From Dechloromonas sp. Dech2017 (lineage in GTDB: Bacteria > Pseudomonadota > Gammaproteobacteria > Burkholderiales > Rhodocyclaceae): DNA of 64,000 bases. This document shows positions 12,975 to 22,328 of the stretch, one piece after another. The notes beneath the pieces were generated by a model. It had not been told where the DNA came from and made no database searches. It saw only the letters and a list, made by a program, of their open reading frames with translations. The stretch is taken from positions 186,001 through 250,000 of the forward strand of contig SSXW01000003.1 of assembly GCA_009469585.1 (NCBI GenBank), read 5' to 3'. Within the stretch, counting starts at the first letter, position 1, and every line of letters begins with the position of its first letter. The position numbers and the translations under genes are program-made.

Positions 12975-14275
12975 AGGACGGCGGCTTCGGCCATCTCTTC
13001 CGGCGCGCTGCGCTCGAGTTCGATGGCGGCGGCCAGGCAGGCCAGGCGGCCGACCACGCCGTAGGCGTAGAAGCGGTTGGGCGGCGCGTCCGGGTTGCCG
13101 CAGCGGTAGTCGGGCAGGTTGCAGCCGGTTTCGAAGGCGAGCGGCTCGAAGCGCATGCCCGGGGCGTTGAGGTTCTCGTCCTTGCCGCGCTCGGTATGGA
13201 CGCGGTAGAAGCCGCCGACGACGTAGCGGTCGATCATGTAGATGACCGGCTCGGCGACCGCGTCGTGCACCTTCTCGAAGGTGTGCACGCCCTCCTGGAT
13301 GAGCACCTCGCTGACCGCCATGCCTTCCTTGCCGACGCTCATCTTGTTGCGCTGCTTGCGGTTCAGGGCGATCACCTCGTCCACGTTGCGCACCGTCATG
13401 ATGCCCATGCCGTAGGTGCCGGCGTCGGCCTTGACGACGACGTAGGGCGTCTCGGTGATGCCGTATTCCCGGTACTTGTCGCGGACGATGTCGAGGACGG
13501 CGGCGACGTTGGCGGCCAGGCATTCCTCGCCCTGGCGCTCGTGGAAATTGACGCTGCGGCAGACCGAGAAGGCGGGGTTGATGCGCCACGGGTCGATGCC
13601 GATTTCCTGGGCGAAGTCGTTGGCCACCTGGTCGTAGGCGGCGAAGTGGTTGGACTTGCGGCGCACCGCCCAGCCGGCGTGCAGCGGCGGCAGCACGAAC
13701 TGCTCGTGGAGATTCTGCAGGATGGCCGGGATGCCGGCCGACAGGTCGTTGTTGAGCAGCACGGCGCACGGCTCGAAGCCGGCCAGGCCGATCCGGTAGG
13801 GGGTGCGGACCAGCGGCTCGAGGAGCAGGGTCCGGCCGTTGGGCAGGTCGACCGGCGTCGGCTGGGTGATCTCCGGCAGCATCGAGCCGAGGCGGACGTT
13901 GAGCCCGGTCTGGCGCAGGATATCGACCAGCTGGGCGACGTTCTGCAGGTAATACAGGTTGCGCGTGTGGTTTTCCGGGATGAGCAGCAGGTTGCGGGCA
14001 TCCGGGCAGATCTTCTCGATGGCACTCATCGCCGCCTGCACGCAGAGCGGCAGGAAGGCCGGGTTCAGGTTGTTGAAGCCGCCGGGAAAGAGGTTGGTGT
14101 CGACCGGCGCCAGCTTGAAGCCGGCGTTGCGCAGGTCGCACGACGAATAGAAGGGCGGCGTGTGCTCCTGCCACTGGCCGCGCAGCCAGTGCTCGATGCG
14201 CGGGCTGTTCTCGAGGAAGCGGCGCTCGAGTTCGAGGATGGGGCCGGTGAGGGCCGTGGTGAGGTGGGGAACCAT
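12971..14275 (-). CDS. gshA: Glutamate-cysteine ligase (proteobacterial GshA type)
   Basis: Makes gamma-glutamylcysteine, the first step of glutathione synthesis. About 434 residues from ATG at 14275, which gives the family-typical start MVPHLTTALTG. An in-frame ATG 63 bases upstream is less likely. The sequence matches the beta/gammaproteobacterial GshA family that is unrelated in sequence to E. coli GshA, with segments such as NLFPGGFNNLNPAF, VVKADAGTYGMGIMTVR and PPNRFYAYGVVGRL. Directly coupled to gshB. Divergent from the ABC-F gene; the 149-base gap between them should hold both promoters. Confidence 0.93.
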   Translation of the reverse strand: MVPHLTTALTGPILELERRFLENSPRIEHWLRGQWQEHTPPFYSSCDLRNAGFKLAPVDTNLFPGGFNNLNPAFLPLCVQAAMSAIEKICPDARNLLLIPENHTRNLYYLQNVAQLVDILRQTGLNVRLGSMLPEITQPTPVDLPNGRTLLLEPLVRTPYRIGLAGFEPCAVLLNNDLSAGIPAILQNLHEQFVLPPLHAGWAVRRKSNHFAAYDQVANDFAQEIGIDPWRINPAFSVCRSVNFHERQGEECLAANVAAVLDIVRDKYREYGITETPYVVVKADAGTYGMGIMTVRNVDEVIALNRKQRNKMSVGKEGMAVSEVLIQEGVHTFEKVHDAVAEPVIYMIDRYVVGGFYRVHTERGKDENLNAPGMRFEPLAFETGCNLPDYRCGNPDAPPNRFYAYGVVGRLACLAAAIELERSAPEEMAEAAVL

Positions 14276-14424
14276 GTGCTGTCTCTGGCCTTGATGGCGA
14301 GTAATTGTTGGACGGAATCTTACACCGCAGTGCACCAAGATGGCGCCTGCCCTGCGGTCAACCCCTTGAAAACAGTTAAAATTAGTCCTTTCGTCTTACC
14401 GCTTTACAGCAGATTGGAATCGCC

Positions 14425-16047
<1,623 letters not shown>

Positions 16048-16118
16048 GCCCGGACCCCGGATTTCGATTTTGGCCGTTTTTTCCGGTCGACCGCAGCACT
16101 CCGGTAGCCACCAGGCGC
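16048..16118. other. Convergent gap containing a repeat copy
   Basis: The gap between the convergent ABC-F and DUF1857 genes. Its only recognisable content is a complete copy of the dispersed polar repeat with both T-rich tracts. I see no separate terminator. Confidence 0.6.
16086..16097 (-). repeat. Polar repeat, archetype intergenic copy
   Basis: Reading the complement from 16097: GCTGCGGTCGACCGGAAAAA, then ACGGCCAAAATCGAAATCC. It has the perfect core and both A tracts about 12 bases apart. It is the only copy that is wholly intergenic, so it is the best reference for the element. Confidence 0.8.
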
Positions 16119-16589
16119 CTACTGCGGCGGGCAACCGGCGGCCAGCATGCGGATCAGCCGCACGCAGTCGACATCGGACTGGTGGTAGGCCGATTTGACG
16201 TACTCGATGTAGGCCCGTTCTTCCGAATTGGGGTCCTTGGCCAGCGTCGTCTCGTAGGCGAAGCGCAAAAAGAGGAAGCCCGGTTCCGGCTCCTCGATGG
16301 TGATGGTCAGGCTGCCGCCGGGATGGGTCGGCGAGGGCTGGATGGCGAAGCGCACCTGCTGGCGGTCGGTCAGGGTGACACGATCGTGGATGGTGGCCGG
16401 CCCAAAATCCAGTTCGCGGAGCAGGGTCTGCTCGCCACGTTCGAGGATGGTGCAGCTTTCCAGCCCGGGCAGGAAGGGCAGCGGGTTCTCGACGCGGTGC
16501 AGCAGGCCCAGCCACAGCTGGTCGCGGTCGAGCGGTTCGACCAGCGGGTTGTCCGGGTCGTTGATCTGGATGAGATGTTCGAAATTCAT
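16119..16589 (-). CDS. DUF1857 / SRPBCC-like protein
   Basis: A 156-residue soluble protein with the start placed at MNFEHLIQINDPDNP, where DUF1857 (AtaL-like, START/Bet v1 fold) proteins usually begin. Segments LTRDQLW-like (LDRDQLWLGL) and ENPLPFLPGLESCTI agree with the family. No catalytic residues are assigned for this family, and neither ligand nor pathway can be named. Divergent from the RsuA-like gene; it ends on the repeat-bearing gap after the ABC-F gene. Confidence 0.75.
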   Translation of the reverse strand: MNFEHLIQINDPDNPLVEPLDRDQLWLGLLHRVENPLPFLPGLESCTILERGEQTLLRELDFGPATIHDRVTLTDRQQVRFAIQPSPTHPGGSLTITIEEPEPGFLFLRFAYETTLAKDPNSEERAYIEYVKSAYHQSDVDCVRLIRMLAAGCPPQ

Positions 16590-16672
16590 GGGCCAATTGT
16601 ATTGCATCGCCCGCCGCGGCAACGGCCTGTCGACGCGATCGGCCGGTGGCCCGGCGTGTTAACATCGCGGCC

Positions 16673-17380
16673 ATGCAACTCGAACGCATCCTCCACCACC
16701 ACGGCTTTGGCACCCGCAAAAACTGCCGCGGGCTGGTCCGCCAGGGCCGGGTCGCCATCGCCGGCACGGTCTGCGCCGACCCCTTCATGGAAGTCGACAC
16801 GGCCGGCCTGGTATTCACCGTCGACGGCGTCGACTGGCCCTACGCCGAATTCGCCTCGCTGATGCTCAACAAGCCGGCCGGCTACGAATGCTCGCGCAAG
16901 CCCAAGCATCACGCCGGCGTCCTCGAACTGCTCCCGGCACCGCTGCGCGAACGCGAGGTGCAGCCGATCGGCCGGCTCGACGAGGACACCACCGGCCTCC
17001 TGCTGATCACCGACGATGGCCAGCTCAATCACCAGCTGTCGTCGGCCAAACGCAAGGTGCCCAAGGTCTATCTGGCGACCACCCGCCACCCGCTCGACCA
17101 GGCCCAGATCGACCAGCTGCTGGCCGGCGTGCAGTTGCACGACGACCCCGAGCCGGTTGTCGCCGCCGCCTGCGAAATCGTCGCCGAGCACCAGCTGCGC
17201 CTGACCCTGACCAGCGGCAAGTACCACCAGGTCAAGCGCATGGTCGCCGCCGTCGGCAACCGCGTCGACGCCCTGCATCGCGAGGCGGTCGGCGAGCTGA
17301 CGCTGCCCGCCGACCTGAAGCCCGGCGAGTGGCGCTGGCTCTCTGCGGTCGACCTGAAAAAACTGGGAATTTCCCAATGA
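16673..17380 (+). CDS. rsuA: RsuA-type rRNA pseudouridine synthase
   Basis: Converts a uridine in ribosomal RNA to pseudouridine; the closest pattern is RsuA, which modifies U516 of 16S rRNA. 235 residues, near E. coli RsuA (231). An S4-like RNA-binding segment lies at the N-terminus (MQLERILHHHGFGTRKNC). The catalytic motif is PIGRLDEDTTGLLL with the conserved Asp, and KYHQVKRM lies in the C-terminal half. The last codons carry a dispersed-repeat copy (SAVDLKKLG). The stop overlaps the oxyR start as ATGA. RsuA versus RluB/RluE/RluF cannot be settled by eye. Confidence 0.88.
   Translation: MQLERILHHHGFGTRKNCRGLVRQGRVAIAGTVCADPFMEVDTAGLVFTVDGVDWPYAEFASLMLNKPAGYECSRKPKHHAGVLELLPAPLREREVQPIGRLDEDTTGLLLITDDGQLNHQLSSAKRKVPKVYLATTRHPLDQAQIDQLLAGVQLHDDPEPVVAAACEIVAEHQLRLTLTSGKYHQVKRMVAAVGNRVDALHREAVGELTLPADLKPGEWRWLSAVDLKKLGISQ
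17344..17353 (+). repeat. Polar repeat, strong copy at the rsuA 3' end
   Basis: TGCGGTCGAC followed by CTGAAAAAACTGGGAATTT. It has a perfect core with A-rich tracts and forms the last codons of the RsuA-like gene, just before the oxyR start. Confidence 0.7.
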
Positions 17381-18291
17381 CCCTGACCGAAATGCGCTAC
17401 ATCGTCGCCCTCGCTCGTGAGCGGCATTTCGGCAAGGCGGCTGAGGCCTGCCACGTCAGCCAGCCGACCCTGTCGGTGGCGCTGAAGAAGGTCGAGGGCC
17501 AGCTCGGCGCGCCTCTCTTCGAGCGCGGCGCCAGCGAGGTGCGCATCACGCCGCTCGGCGAGCGCATCGTCGACCAGGCCAGGCGGGTGCTCGACGAGGC
17601 CGTCAAGCTCGAGGAAATCGCCGAGGCCACCGGCGATCCGCTGAGCGGCCAGCTGCGCGTCGGCATCATCTACACCATTGCTCCCTACCTGCTGCCCCAG
17701 CTGATCCCGGCCCTCAGCCGGCAGGCGCCGAAGATGCCGCTCTTCCTCAAGGAAGATTTCACCGCCAACCTGATTCCGGCGCTCAAGGCCGGCGAGCTCG
17801 ACGTCATCGTCATCGCGCTGCCCTTCAGCGAACCCGGGCTGGTCGCCCAGCCGGTCTACGACGAGCCCTTCCGTGTCGTCGTTCCGGCCGGCCACCCGTG
17901 GGCCGAGCGGAACGACGTCGCTAGCGACGAGCTGGATGGCGAAAACCTGCTGCTGCTCGGCCAGGGCAACTGCTTCCGCGACCAGGTGCTCGAATCCTGC
18001 CCCAGCCTGACGGCGCCCGATGCCCTCGAACACTCGCTCGAAGGCAGTTCGCTGGAAACCATCCGCTACATGGTGGCGAGCGGCGCTGGCGTCGCCGTCA
18101 TGCCGAGCACGGCGGCCGATCCGCTGGTCGACAAGGAACCGATGGTCAGGGTGCTGCCCTTCGCCGGCGTTTCGCCGGCACGCACGGTCGGACTGGTCTG
18201 GCGCGTCACTTTCCCGCGGCCGCAGGCCATCGACGCTGTGCGGGCGGCGCTGCTGTCCTGCGAGTTGCCGGGAGCGACGGCAACGCGCTGA
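17377..18291 (+). CDS. oxyR: OxyR, peroxide-sensing LysR-type regulator
   Basis: Transcription activator of peroxide defence genes, 304 residues (E. coli OxyR has 305). The N-terminal winged helix-turn-helix has RERHFGKAAEACHVSQPTLS. The regulatory domain contains GNCFRDQVLESC: two cysteines nine positions apart, matching redox-active Cys199 and Cys208 of E. coli (GHCLRDQAMGFC). This pair separates OxyR from generic LysR proteins. It overlaps the rsuA-like gene by ATGA, so translation is coupled to an rRNA-modification gene. No peroxidase or catalase gene lies in the window. A parS site and a strong bidirectional terminator follow the stop. Confidence 0.92.
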   Translation: MTLTEMRYIVALARERHFGKAAEACHVSQPTLSVALKKVEGQLGAPLFERGASEVRITPLGERIVDQARRVLDEAVKLEEIAEATGDPLSGQLRVGIIYTIAPYLLPQLIPALSRQAPKMPLFLKEDFTANLIPALKAGELDVIVIALPFSEPGLVAQPVYDEPFRVVVPAGHPWAERNDVASDELDGENLLLLGQGNCFRDQVLESCPSLTAPDALEHSLEGSSLETIRYMVASGAGVAVMPSTAADPLVDKEPMVRVLPFAGVSPARTVGLVWRVTFPRPQAIDAVRAALLSCELPGATATR

Positions 18292-18292
18292 G

Positions 18293-18306
18293 GTTCCACG
18301 TGAAAC
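18293..18306 (+). promoter_or_regulatory. parS site 2 (ParB-binding)
   Basis: GTTCCACGTGAAAC, identical to the other four sites. It starts two bases after the oxyR stop codon, ahead of the terminator, and is intergenic. Confidence 0.8.
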
Positions 18307-18321
18307 CGCGGACTTTCGTCG

Positions 18322-18370
18322 CCGCCAAAAGCAAAAAGCCGGGGAAAACCCGGCTTTTTGCTTTTGGCGG
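18322..18370. terminator. Long bidirectional terminator between oxyR and a small gene
   Basis: A perfect stem of about 22 bp (CCGCCAAAAGCAAAAAGCCG... pairing with its complement) with a small loop and internal A/T runs on both arms. It can terminate oxyR on the plus strand and the 33-codon gene on the minus strand. Confidence 0.85.
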
Positions 18371-18375
18371 CTGTC

Positions 18376-18477
18376 TTAGTGGTAGGCCGTCTTGGACGAC
18401 AGTTTGGCGGCCATCACGCAAGCCAGGGTGAAAATGACCACAGCAAAACCAATGCCCAAGTAAGAGATATCGTCCAT
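18376..18477 (-). CDS. 33-residue single-pass membrane protein
   Basis: A short reading frame with strong signs of being real. It has an ATG with GAGG five bases upstream and a stop just before the long shared terminator. The protein is MDDISYLGIGFAVVIFT, then LACVMAAKLSSKTAYH: a short acidic N-terminus, one membrane helix of about 20 residues and a short basic tail. The size and topology resemble small subunits of membrane complexes (KdpF, CydX, CcoM), but I recognise none of them. It stands alone between oxyR and topB on the minus strand, with no obvious partner gene. Function unknown. Confidence 0.7.
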   Translation of the reverse strand: MDDISYLGIGFAVVIFTLACVMAAKLSSKTAYH

Positions 18478-18596
18478 CGTTGCCTCAATGAAAGTCAGTT
18501 GAAAAATTTTGAGACGGGGTAGACAGCTCTCCCGGTGAAAGTTCCGCTGGCGCGCAAATAATTTCGCCGTGCCGCGGCCTTCTTCCGGCGGCCATG

Positions 18597-18625
18597 AAAA
18601 AGCCCCCGGGATAGGCCGGGGGCTT
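18597..18625 (-). terminator. Intrinsic terminator after topB
   Basis: On the minus strand, stem AGCCCCCGG/CCGGGGGCT with a CCTATC loop is followed by TTTTT. It lies about 25 bases past the topB stop. Confidence 0.85.
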
Positions 18626-18649
18626 GGCGGTGTGGCGCTGGCCGGCCGG

Positions 18650-21169
18650 CTATTTTTCGGCTTCGACCTTCTTCTTGGCCGGAGCCTTGGCGACTTTTTT
18701 CTCGAATTCGAAGCCGACCTTGCCGTCCTGATTGACCAGGTAGGCCGAGAACTTGCGCCGTGTGCGGTTGGAGACGAATTCCTTGAGCAGGTCGGTCTTG
18801 CCGTCGGCCAGCAGCTTGGTCATCTGGGCGGCGTCGATCGGCTGCTGCAGGATGATCTTGCCGGAACGGAAGTCGCAGCTCTTGGCCGGGCCGACCGATT
18901 TTTCGCAGACGTAGGAGGTGCCGTGTTCGAAGACATTGCCCTCGCATTTCGGGCATTTGCCCAGGCTTTCCTGGCCCGAGAAGTCGACCGGGTCGGCGTT
19001 GGCTTCGTCGGCCTTGTCCTGGCCGAAATCGAATTCCGGCTGCAGCTCGTCGTTGAGCTTGATGGCGGCCGAGAAGCTGCGCCCCATCTTGTTGCGGAAG
19101 CCGGTCAGCGGGCCGACCTGCCGTTCGGTGAGCAGTTGCTCGATTTCGGCCGGCTCGTACTGGCGGCCGGCGACGATCTTCCACAGCGCGTAGTCGCAGC
19201 CGCCGCACTGGAATTTCTTGTAGGTCTCGCGGATCTGGCCGCCGCACTTGGGGCAGGGCGCGGCCAGCACGCCGAAATCGCCGGGGATGGTGTCGGCCTC
19301 GTACTGCTTGGCGCGTTCGACCAGATGGCGGGTCATTTCGGCGATCTCGCGCATGAATTCGTCGCGCGTGAATTGGCCCTTCTCGATGCGGCCGAGCTTC
19401 CATTCCCAGTCGCCGGTCAGCTCGGGCTGGGTCAGCTCCTTGATGCCGAGGCCGTTCAACAGCGTCATCAGCGAGAAGGCCTTGGCGGTCGGGATCAGTT
19501 CGCGGCCCTCGCGGTGCATGTATTGCTCGCCGAGCAGGTTCTCGATGATCTGGGCGCGGGTCGCCGGCGTGCCCAGGCCGCGGCCGGCCATCGCCGCCTT
19601 CAGTTCCTCGTCGTCGACCATCTTCCCGGCGCCTTCCATGGCCGAGAGCAGGGTGGCTTCCGAGTAGCGCGGCGGCGGCTTGGTGGCGTTGGCCTTGACG
19701 GTGACTTCTTCGGTTTTGACCTTTTCTTTCGGGTCGACCGCGACCAGGTTGCCATCGTCGCCGTCCTGGCCTTCCTTGCCGTAGACGGCCAGCCAGCCCG
19801 GGTTGACCAGCACCTTGCCCTCGGTCTTGAAGGGATGGCCGGCGACGCGGGTGATGCGGGTGGTCACCAGGTATTCGGCCGCCGGAAAGAAGACGGACAG
19901 GAAGCGGCGAACGACGAAGTCGTACAGCTTCTGCTCCATCTCGTTGAGATTCTTGGGCGCCTGCGGCGTCGGGATGATGGCGAAGTGGTCACTGATCTTG
20001 GCGTTGTTGAAGATGCGCTTGTTGGGCAGCACCCAGTTGCGGGCCAGGATCTGGTGGGCGAAGGGCGAGTAGCGGGCGAGCAGCACCTCGTCATGGCCCT
20101 TGCCGGCGCCCTGGCCGGTGAGCACGGCCAGCGTTTCCTTGACCGTCGGCAGGTAGTCTTCCGGCAGGCAGCGCGAGTCGGTCCGCGGGTAGGTCAGGAC
20201 CTTGTGCTTCTCGTAGAGGGCCTGGGCCAGCGACAGCGTGGTCTTGGCCGAGAAGCCGAAGCGGGCGTTGGCTTCGCGCTGCAGCGTGGTCAGGTCGAAG
20301 AGGGCTGGCGACAGGCGGGTTTCCGGCTTGGCTTCCTCGCTCACTTCGCCGGGTTGGCCTTCGGTCGCGGCGCGGATCGCCTCGGCGCGGGCGACTTCCC
20401 ACAGGCGGTCGGCGCGGGCGTGTTCGTCCTCATTCTTGCCCTTGAAGGCTTCGTCGAACCATTTGCCCTTGTAACTGCCAGCCTTGGCGCTGAATTCGGC
20501 CTCGACTTCCCAGTAGTCGCGCGGCTTGAAATCGCGGATCTTCTTTTCGCGCTCGACGACGATGGCCAGCGTCGGGGTCTGCACGCGGCCGACCGTGGTC
20601 AGGTGGAAGCCGCCGGTCTTCGAGTTGAAGGCGGTCATCGCCCGCGTGCCGTTGATGCCGACCAGCCAGTCGGATTCCGAGCGGCAGACGGCGGCGTCGC
20701 TCAGGCCCTGCATTTCATGGCCGGGGCGGAGATGGGCGAAACCGTCGCGGATGGCGCCCTGGGTCATCGACTGCAGCCACAGGCGCTGGATCGGCTTGCC
20801 CGATTTGGCCTGCTGGGCGATGTAATTGAAGATCAATTCGCCCTCGCGCCCGGCGTCGCAGGCATTGACCAGGCCCCCGACATCCTTGCGCTTGATCAGC
20901 TTGTTGAGCACCTTGAGGCGCGATTCGGTCTTCTCGATCGGCTTCAGCGCGAAGTGCGGCGGGATCACCGGCAGGTGGGCGAAGGACCATTTGCCGCGCT
21001 TGACCTCGAATTCCTCGGGGCAGGCCAGTTCGAGCAGGTGACCGACGGCCGAGGAGAGCACGAAGTCTTCGCTTTCGAAGTAGTCGTCGTGTTTGGTGAA
21101 ACCGCCCAGTGCCCGCGCGATGTCGGCGGCGACGGAGGGTTTTTCGGCAATGATCAGCTTTTTCGACAT
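18650..21169 (-). CDS. topB: DNA topoisomerase III (type IA)
   Basis: Single-strand-passing type IA topoisomerase that decatenates DNA and relaxes supercoils. 839 residues with ATG at 21169, where the TOPRIM domain begins (MSKKLIIAEKPSVAADIARA). The catalytic tyrosine lies in KVLTYPRTDSRCLP. The C-terminal third carries zinc-ribbon-like CPKCGGQI, CGGCDYAL and CPKCEGN motifs, then a lysine/alanine-rich tail. Longer than E. coli TopB (653) because of this C-terminal region, as in many betaproteobacterial TopB proteins. Followed by an intrinsic terminator. A partial copy of the dispersed repeat lies at 19733. Confidence 0.95.
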   Translation of the reverse strand: MSKKLIIAEKPSVAADIARALGGFTKHDDYFESEDFVLSSAVGHLLELACPEEFEVKRGKWSFAHLPVIPPHFALKPIEKTESRLKVLNKLIKRKDVGGLVNACDAGREGELIFNYIAQQAKSGKPIQRLWLQSMTQGAIRDGFAHLRPGHEMQGLSDAAVCRSESDWLVGINGTRAMTAFNSKTGGFHLTTVGRVQTPTLAIVVEREKKIRDFKPRDYWEVEAEFSAKAGSYKGKWFDEAFKGKNEDEHARADRLWEVARAEAIRAATEGQPGEVSEEAKPETRLSPALFDLTTLQREANARFGFSAKTTLSLAQALYEKHKVLTYPRTDSRCLPEDYLPTVKETLAVLTGQGAGKGHDEVLLARYSPFAHQILARNWVLPNKRIFNNAKISDHFAIIPTPQAPKNLNEMEQKLYDFVVRRFLSVFFPAAEYLVTTRITRVAGHPFKTEGKVLVNPGWLAVYGKEGQDGDDGNLVAVDPKEKVKTEEVTVKANATKPPPRYSEATLLSAMEGAGKMVDDEELKAAMAGRGLGTPATRAQIIENLLGEQYMHREGRELIPTAKAFSLMTLLNGLGIKELTQPELTGDWEWKLGRIEKGQFTRDEFMREIAEMTRHLVERAKQYEADTIPGDFGVLAAPCPKCGGQIRETYKKFQCGGCDYALWKIVAGRQYEPAEIEQLLTERQVGPLTGFRNKMGRSFSAAIKLNDELQPEFDFGQDKADEANADPVDFSGQESLGKCPKCEGNVFEHGTSYVCEKSVGPAKSCDFRSGKIILQQPIDAAQMTKLLADGKTDLLKEFVSNRTRRKFSAYLVNQDGKVGFEFEKKVAKAPAKKKVEAEK
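19733..19744 (-). repeat. Polar repeat, partial copy in topB
   Basis: GTCGACCGCGAC keeps GTCGACCGC. It is preceded by GGTTTTGACCTTTTCTTTCG, so both T-rich tracts are present in register. The end of the core has drifted. Translated as VAVDPKEKVKTEE. Confidence 0.45.
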
Positions 21170-21255
21170 GTTTTGGCCTGTTGGGTGCCGGGGGATGATA
21201 AGTGCCCGGCGAGCGGCTTGGCAAGCCGTCGCCTTCGGACGTCTCTGCTTAATAA

Positions 21256-22200
21256 TCAGGCGAGGCGCTGGTAACGGTTGCCGGGCAGGGTGGCGACGGC
21301 CCCCGAGAGTTCGAGCAGGAGCAGCTCGGGAAGCAATTGACCGGCTGGCTGACCACTGCGTTCGGCCAGGTCGTCCAGGCTGCACGGGTCGTGGCCGAGG
21401 GCGGCGAGCAGCGGGTGCTCGTCGCCCGGCGGCGGGGCGAGCGGGGGCAGCGGCTGGTCGACGAAGCTGCCCAGTTCCTCCAGTACGTCGGCCGCCGTCT
21501 CGACCAGCTTGGCGCCCTGCTTGATCAGCTTGTGGCAGCCGCGGGCGACCGGCGAATGGATCGAGCCGGGGATGGCGAAGACTTCCCGGCCCTGCTCGGC
21601 AGCCAGTCGGGCGGTGATCAGCGAGCCGCTTTCGGGCGCCGCTTCAACGACCAGCACACCGCGCGCCAGGCCGGAAATGATCCGGTTGCGGCGCGGAAAA
21701 TTGGCGGCGATGGCCGGCGTGCCGAGCGGAAATTCGGAAACGACGGCGCCCTGTTCGACGATGGCCAGGGCCAGCGCCTTGTTGCGGGCCGGATAAATGC
21801 GGTCGGCGCCGGTGCCGATGACGGCCACCGTTTCGCCATGTGCCGCCAGGGCACCGCGATGGGCGGCGGCGTCGATGCCCAGGGCCAGCCCGCTGACGAT
21901 GCACTGGCCGTGGCTGGCCAGCGCCCGGGCGAAGGCCTCGGCGGTTTGCAGGCCTTGCGGCGTGGCATTGCGGCTGCCGACCATGGCCACGCCGCGCTTC
22001 TGCAGCAGGGCGAGCTTGCCGCGCACGTACAGCACGCATGGCGGGTCGGCGATATCGAGCAGGGCGCGCGGATAGGCGGCGTCGGCCAGGGTCAGGATGT
22101 GCTGGCCGGGCTGCTCGGCCCAGGCCATGCTGCGGTCGACCGCCTCCGAGCCGTCAAAATCGAAAAGCAGGTCGGCCTTGTCGCCGACTACGCTGCGCAC
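21256..22200 (-). CDS. dprA: DNA processing protein DprA (start uncertain)
   Basis: DprA protects incoming single-stranded DNA and loads RecA during natural transformation. The Rossmann-like core is intact: GSRNATPQG, VSGLALGIDAAAHRGAL, AVIGTGADRIYPARN and FPRRNRIISGLA, followed by a C-terminal winged-helix-like domain. The first conventional start (GTG at 22200) gives 314 residues. In the same frame upstream, about 35 further family-like codons continue to near 22335 (GLAAWLRLTLPPGIGGETQR and KLLAAFGLPEAIFAAG), with no ATG, GTG or TTG. The real start may be non-standard, or the start codon mutated. A perfect repeat core lies inside (22131). It follows the LysM gene. Confidence 0.9.
   Translation of the reverse strand: MRSVVGDKADLLFDFDGSEAVDRSMAWAEQPGQHILTLADAAYPRALLDIADPPCVLYVRGKLALLQKRGVAMVGSRNATPQGLQTAEAFARALASHGQCIVSGLALGIDAAAHRGALAAHGETVAVIGTGADRIYPARNKALALAIVEQGAVVSEFPLGTPAIAANFPRRNRIISGLARGVLVVEAAPESGSLITARLAAEQGREVFAIPGSIHSPVARGCHKLIKQGAKLVETAADVLEELGSFVDQPLPPLAPPPGDEHPLLAALGHDPCSLDDLAERSGQPAGQLLPELLLLELSGAVATLPGNRYQRLA
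22131..22140 (+). repeat. Polar repeat, copy in dprA
   Basis: TGCGGTCGAC (with the full GCTGCGGTCGAC from 22129). The first A tract is missing, but GTCAAAATCGAAAAG keeps the second. On the dprA strand it reads EAVDRSMAW. Confidence 0.65.
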
Positions 22201-22328
22201 GGCCAGGCGGCCGGCCGCGAAGATGGCTTCGGGTAAACCGAAAGCGGCGAGCAGCTTGCGCTGGGTCTCGCCGCCGATGCCGGGGGGCAGGGTCAGCCGC
22301 AGCCAGGCGGCCAGCCCGTTGCCCGTCG

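Noticed and set aside
12971..14174. Long frames antisense to gshA, gyrB, metH and other genes
   Set aside because: They are arginine/glycine/alanine-rich shadow frames typical of GC-rich DNA with no domain or ribosome site.
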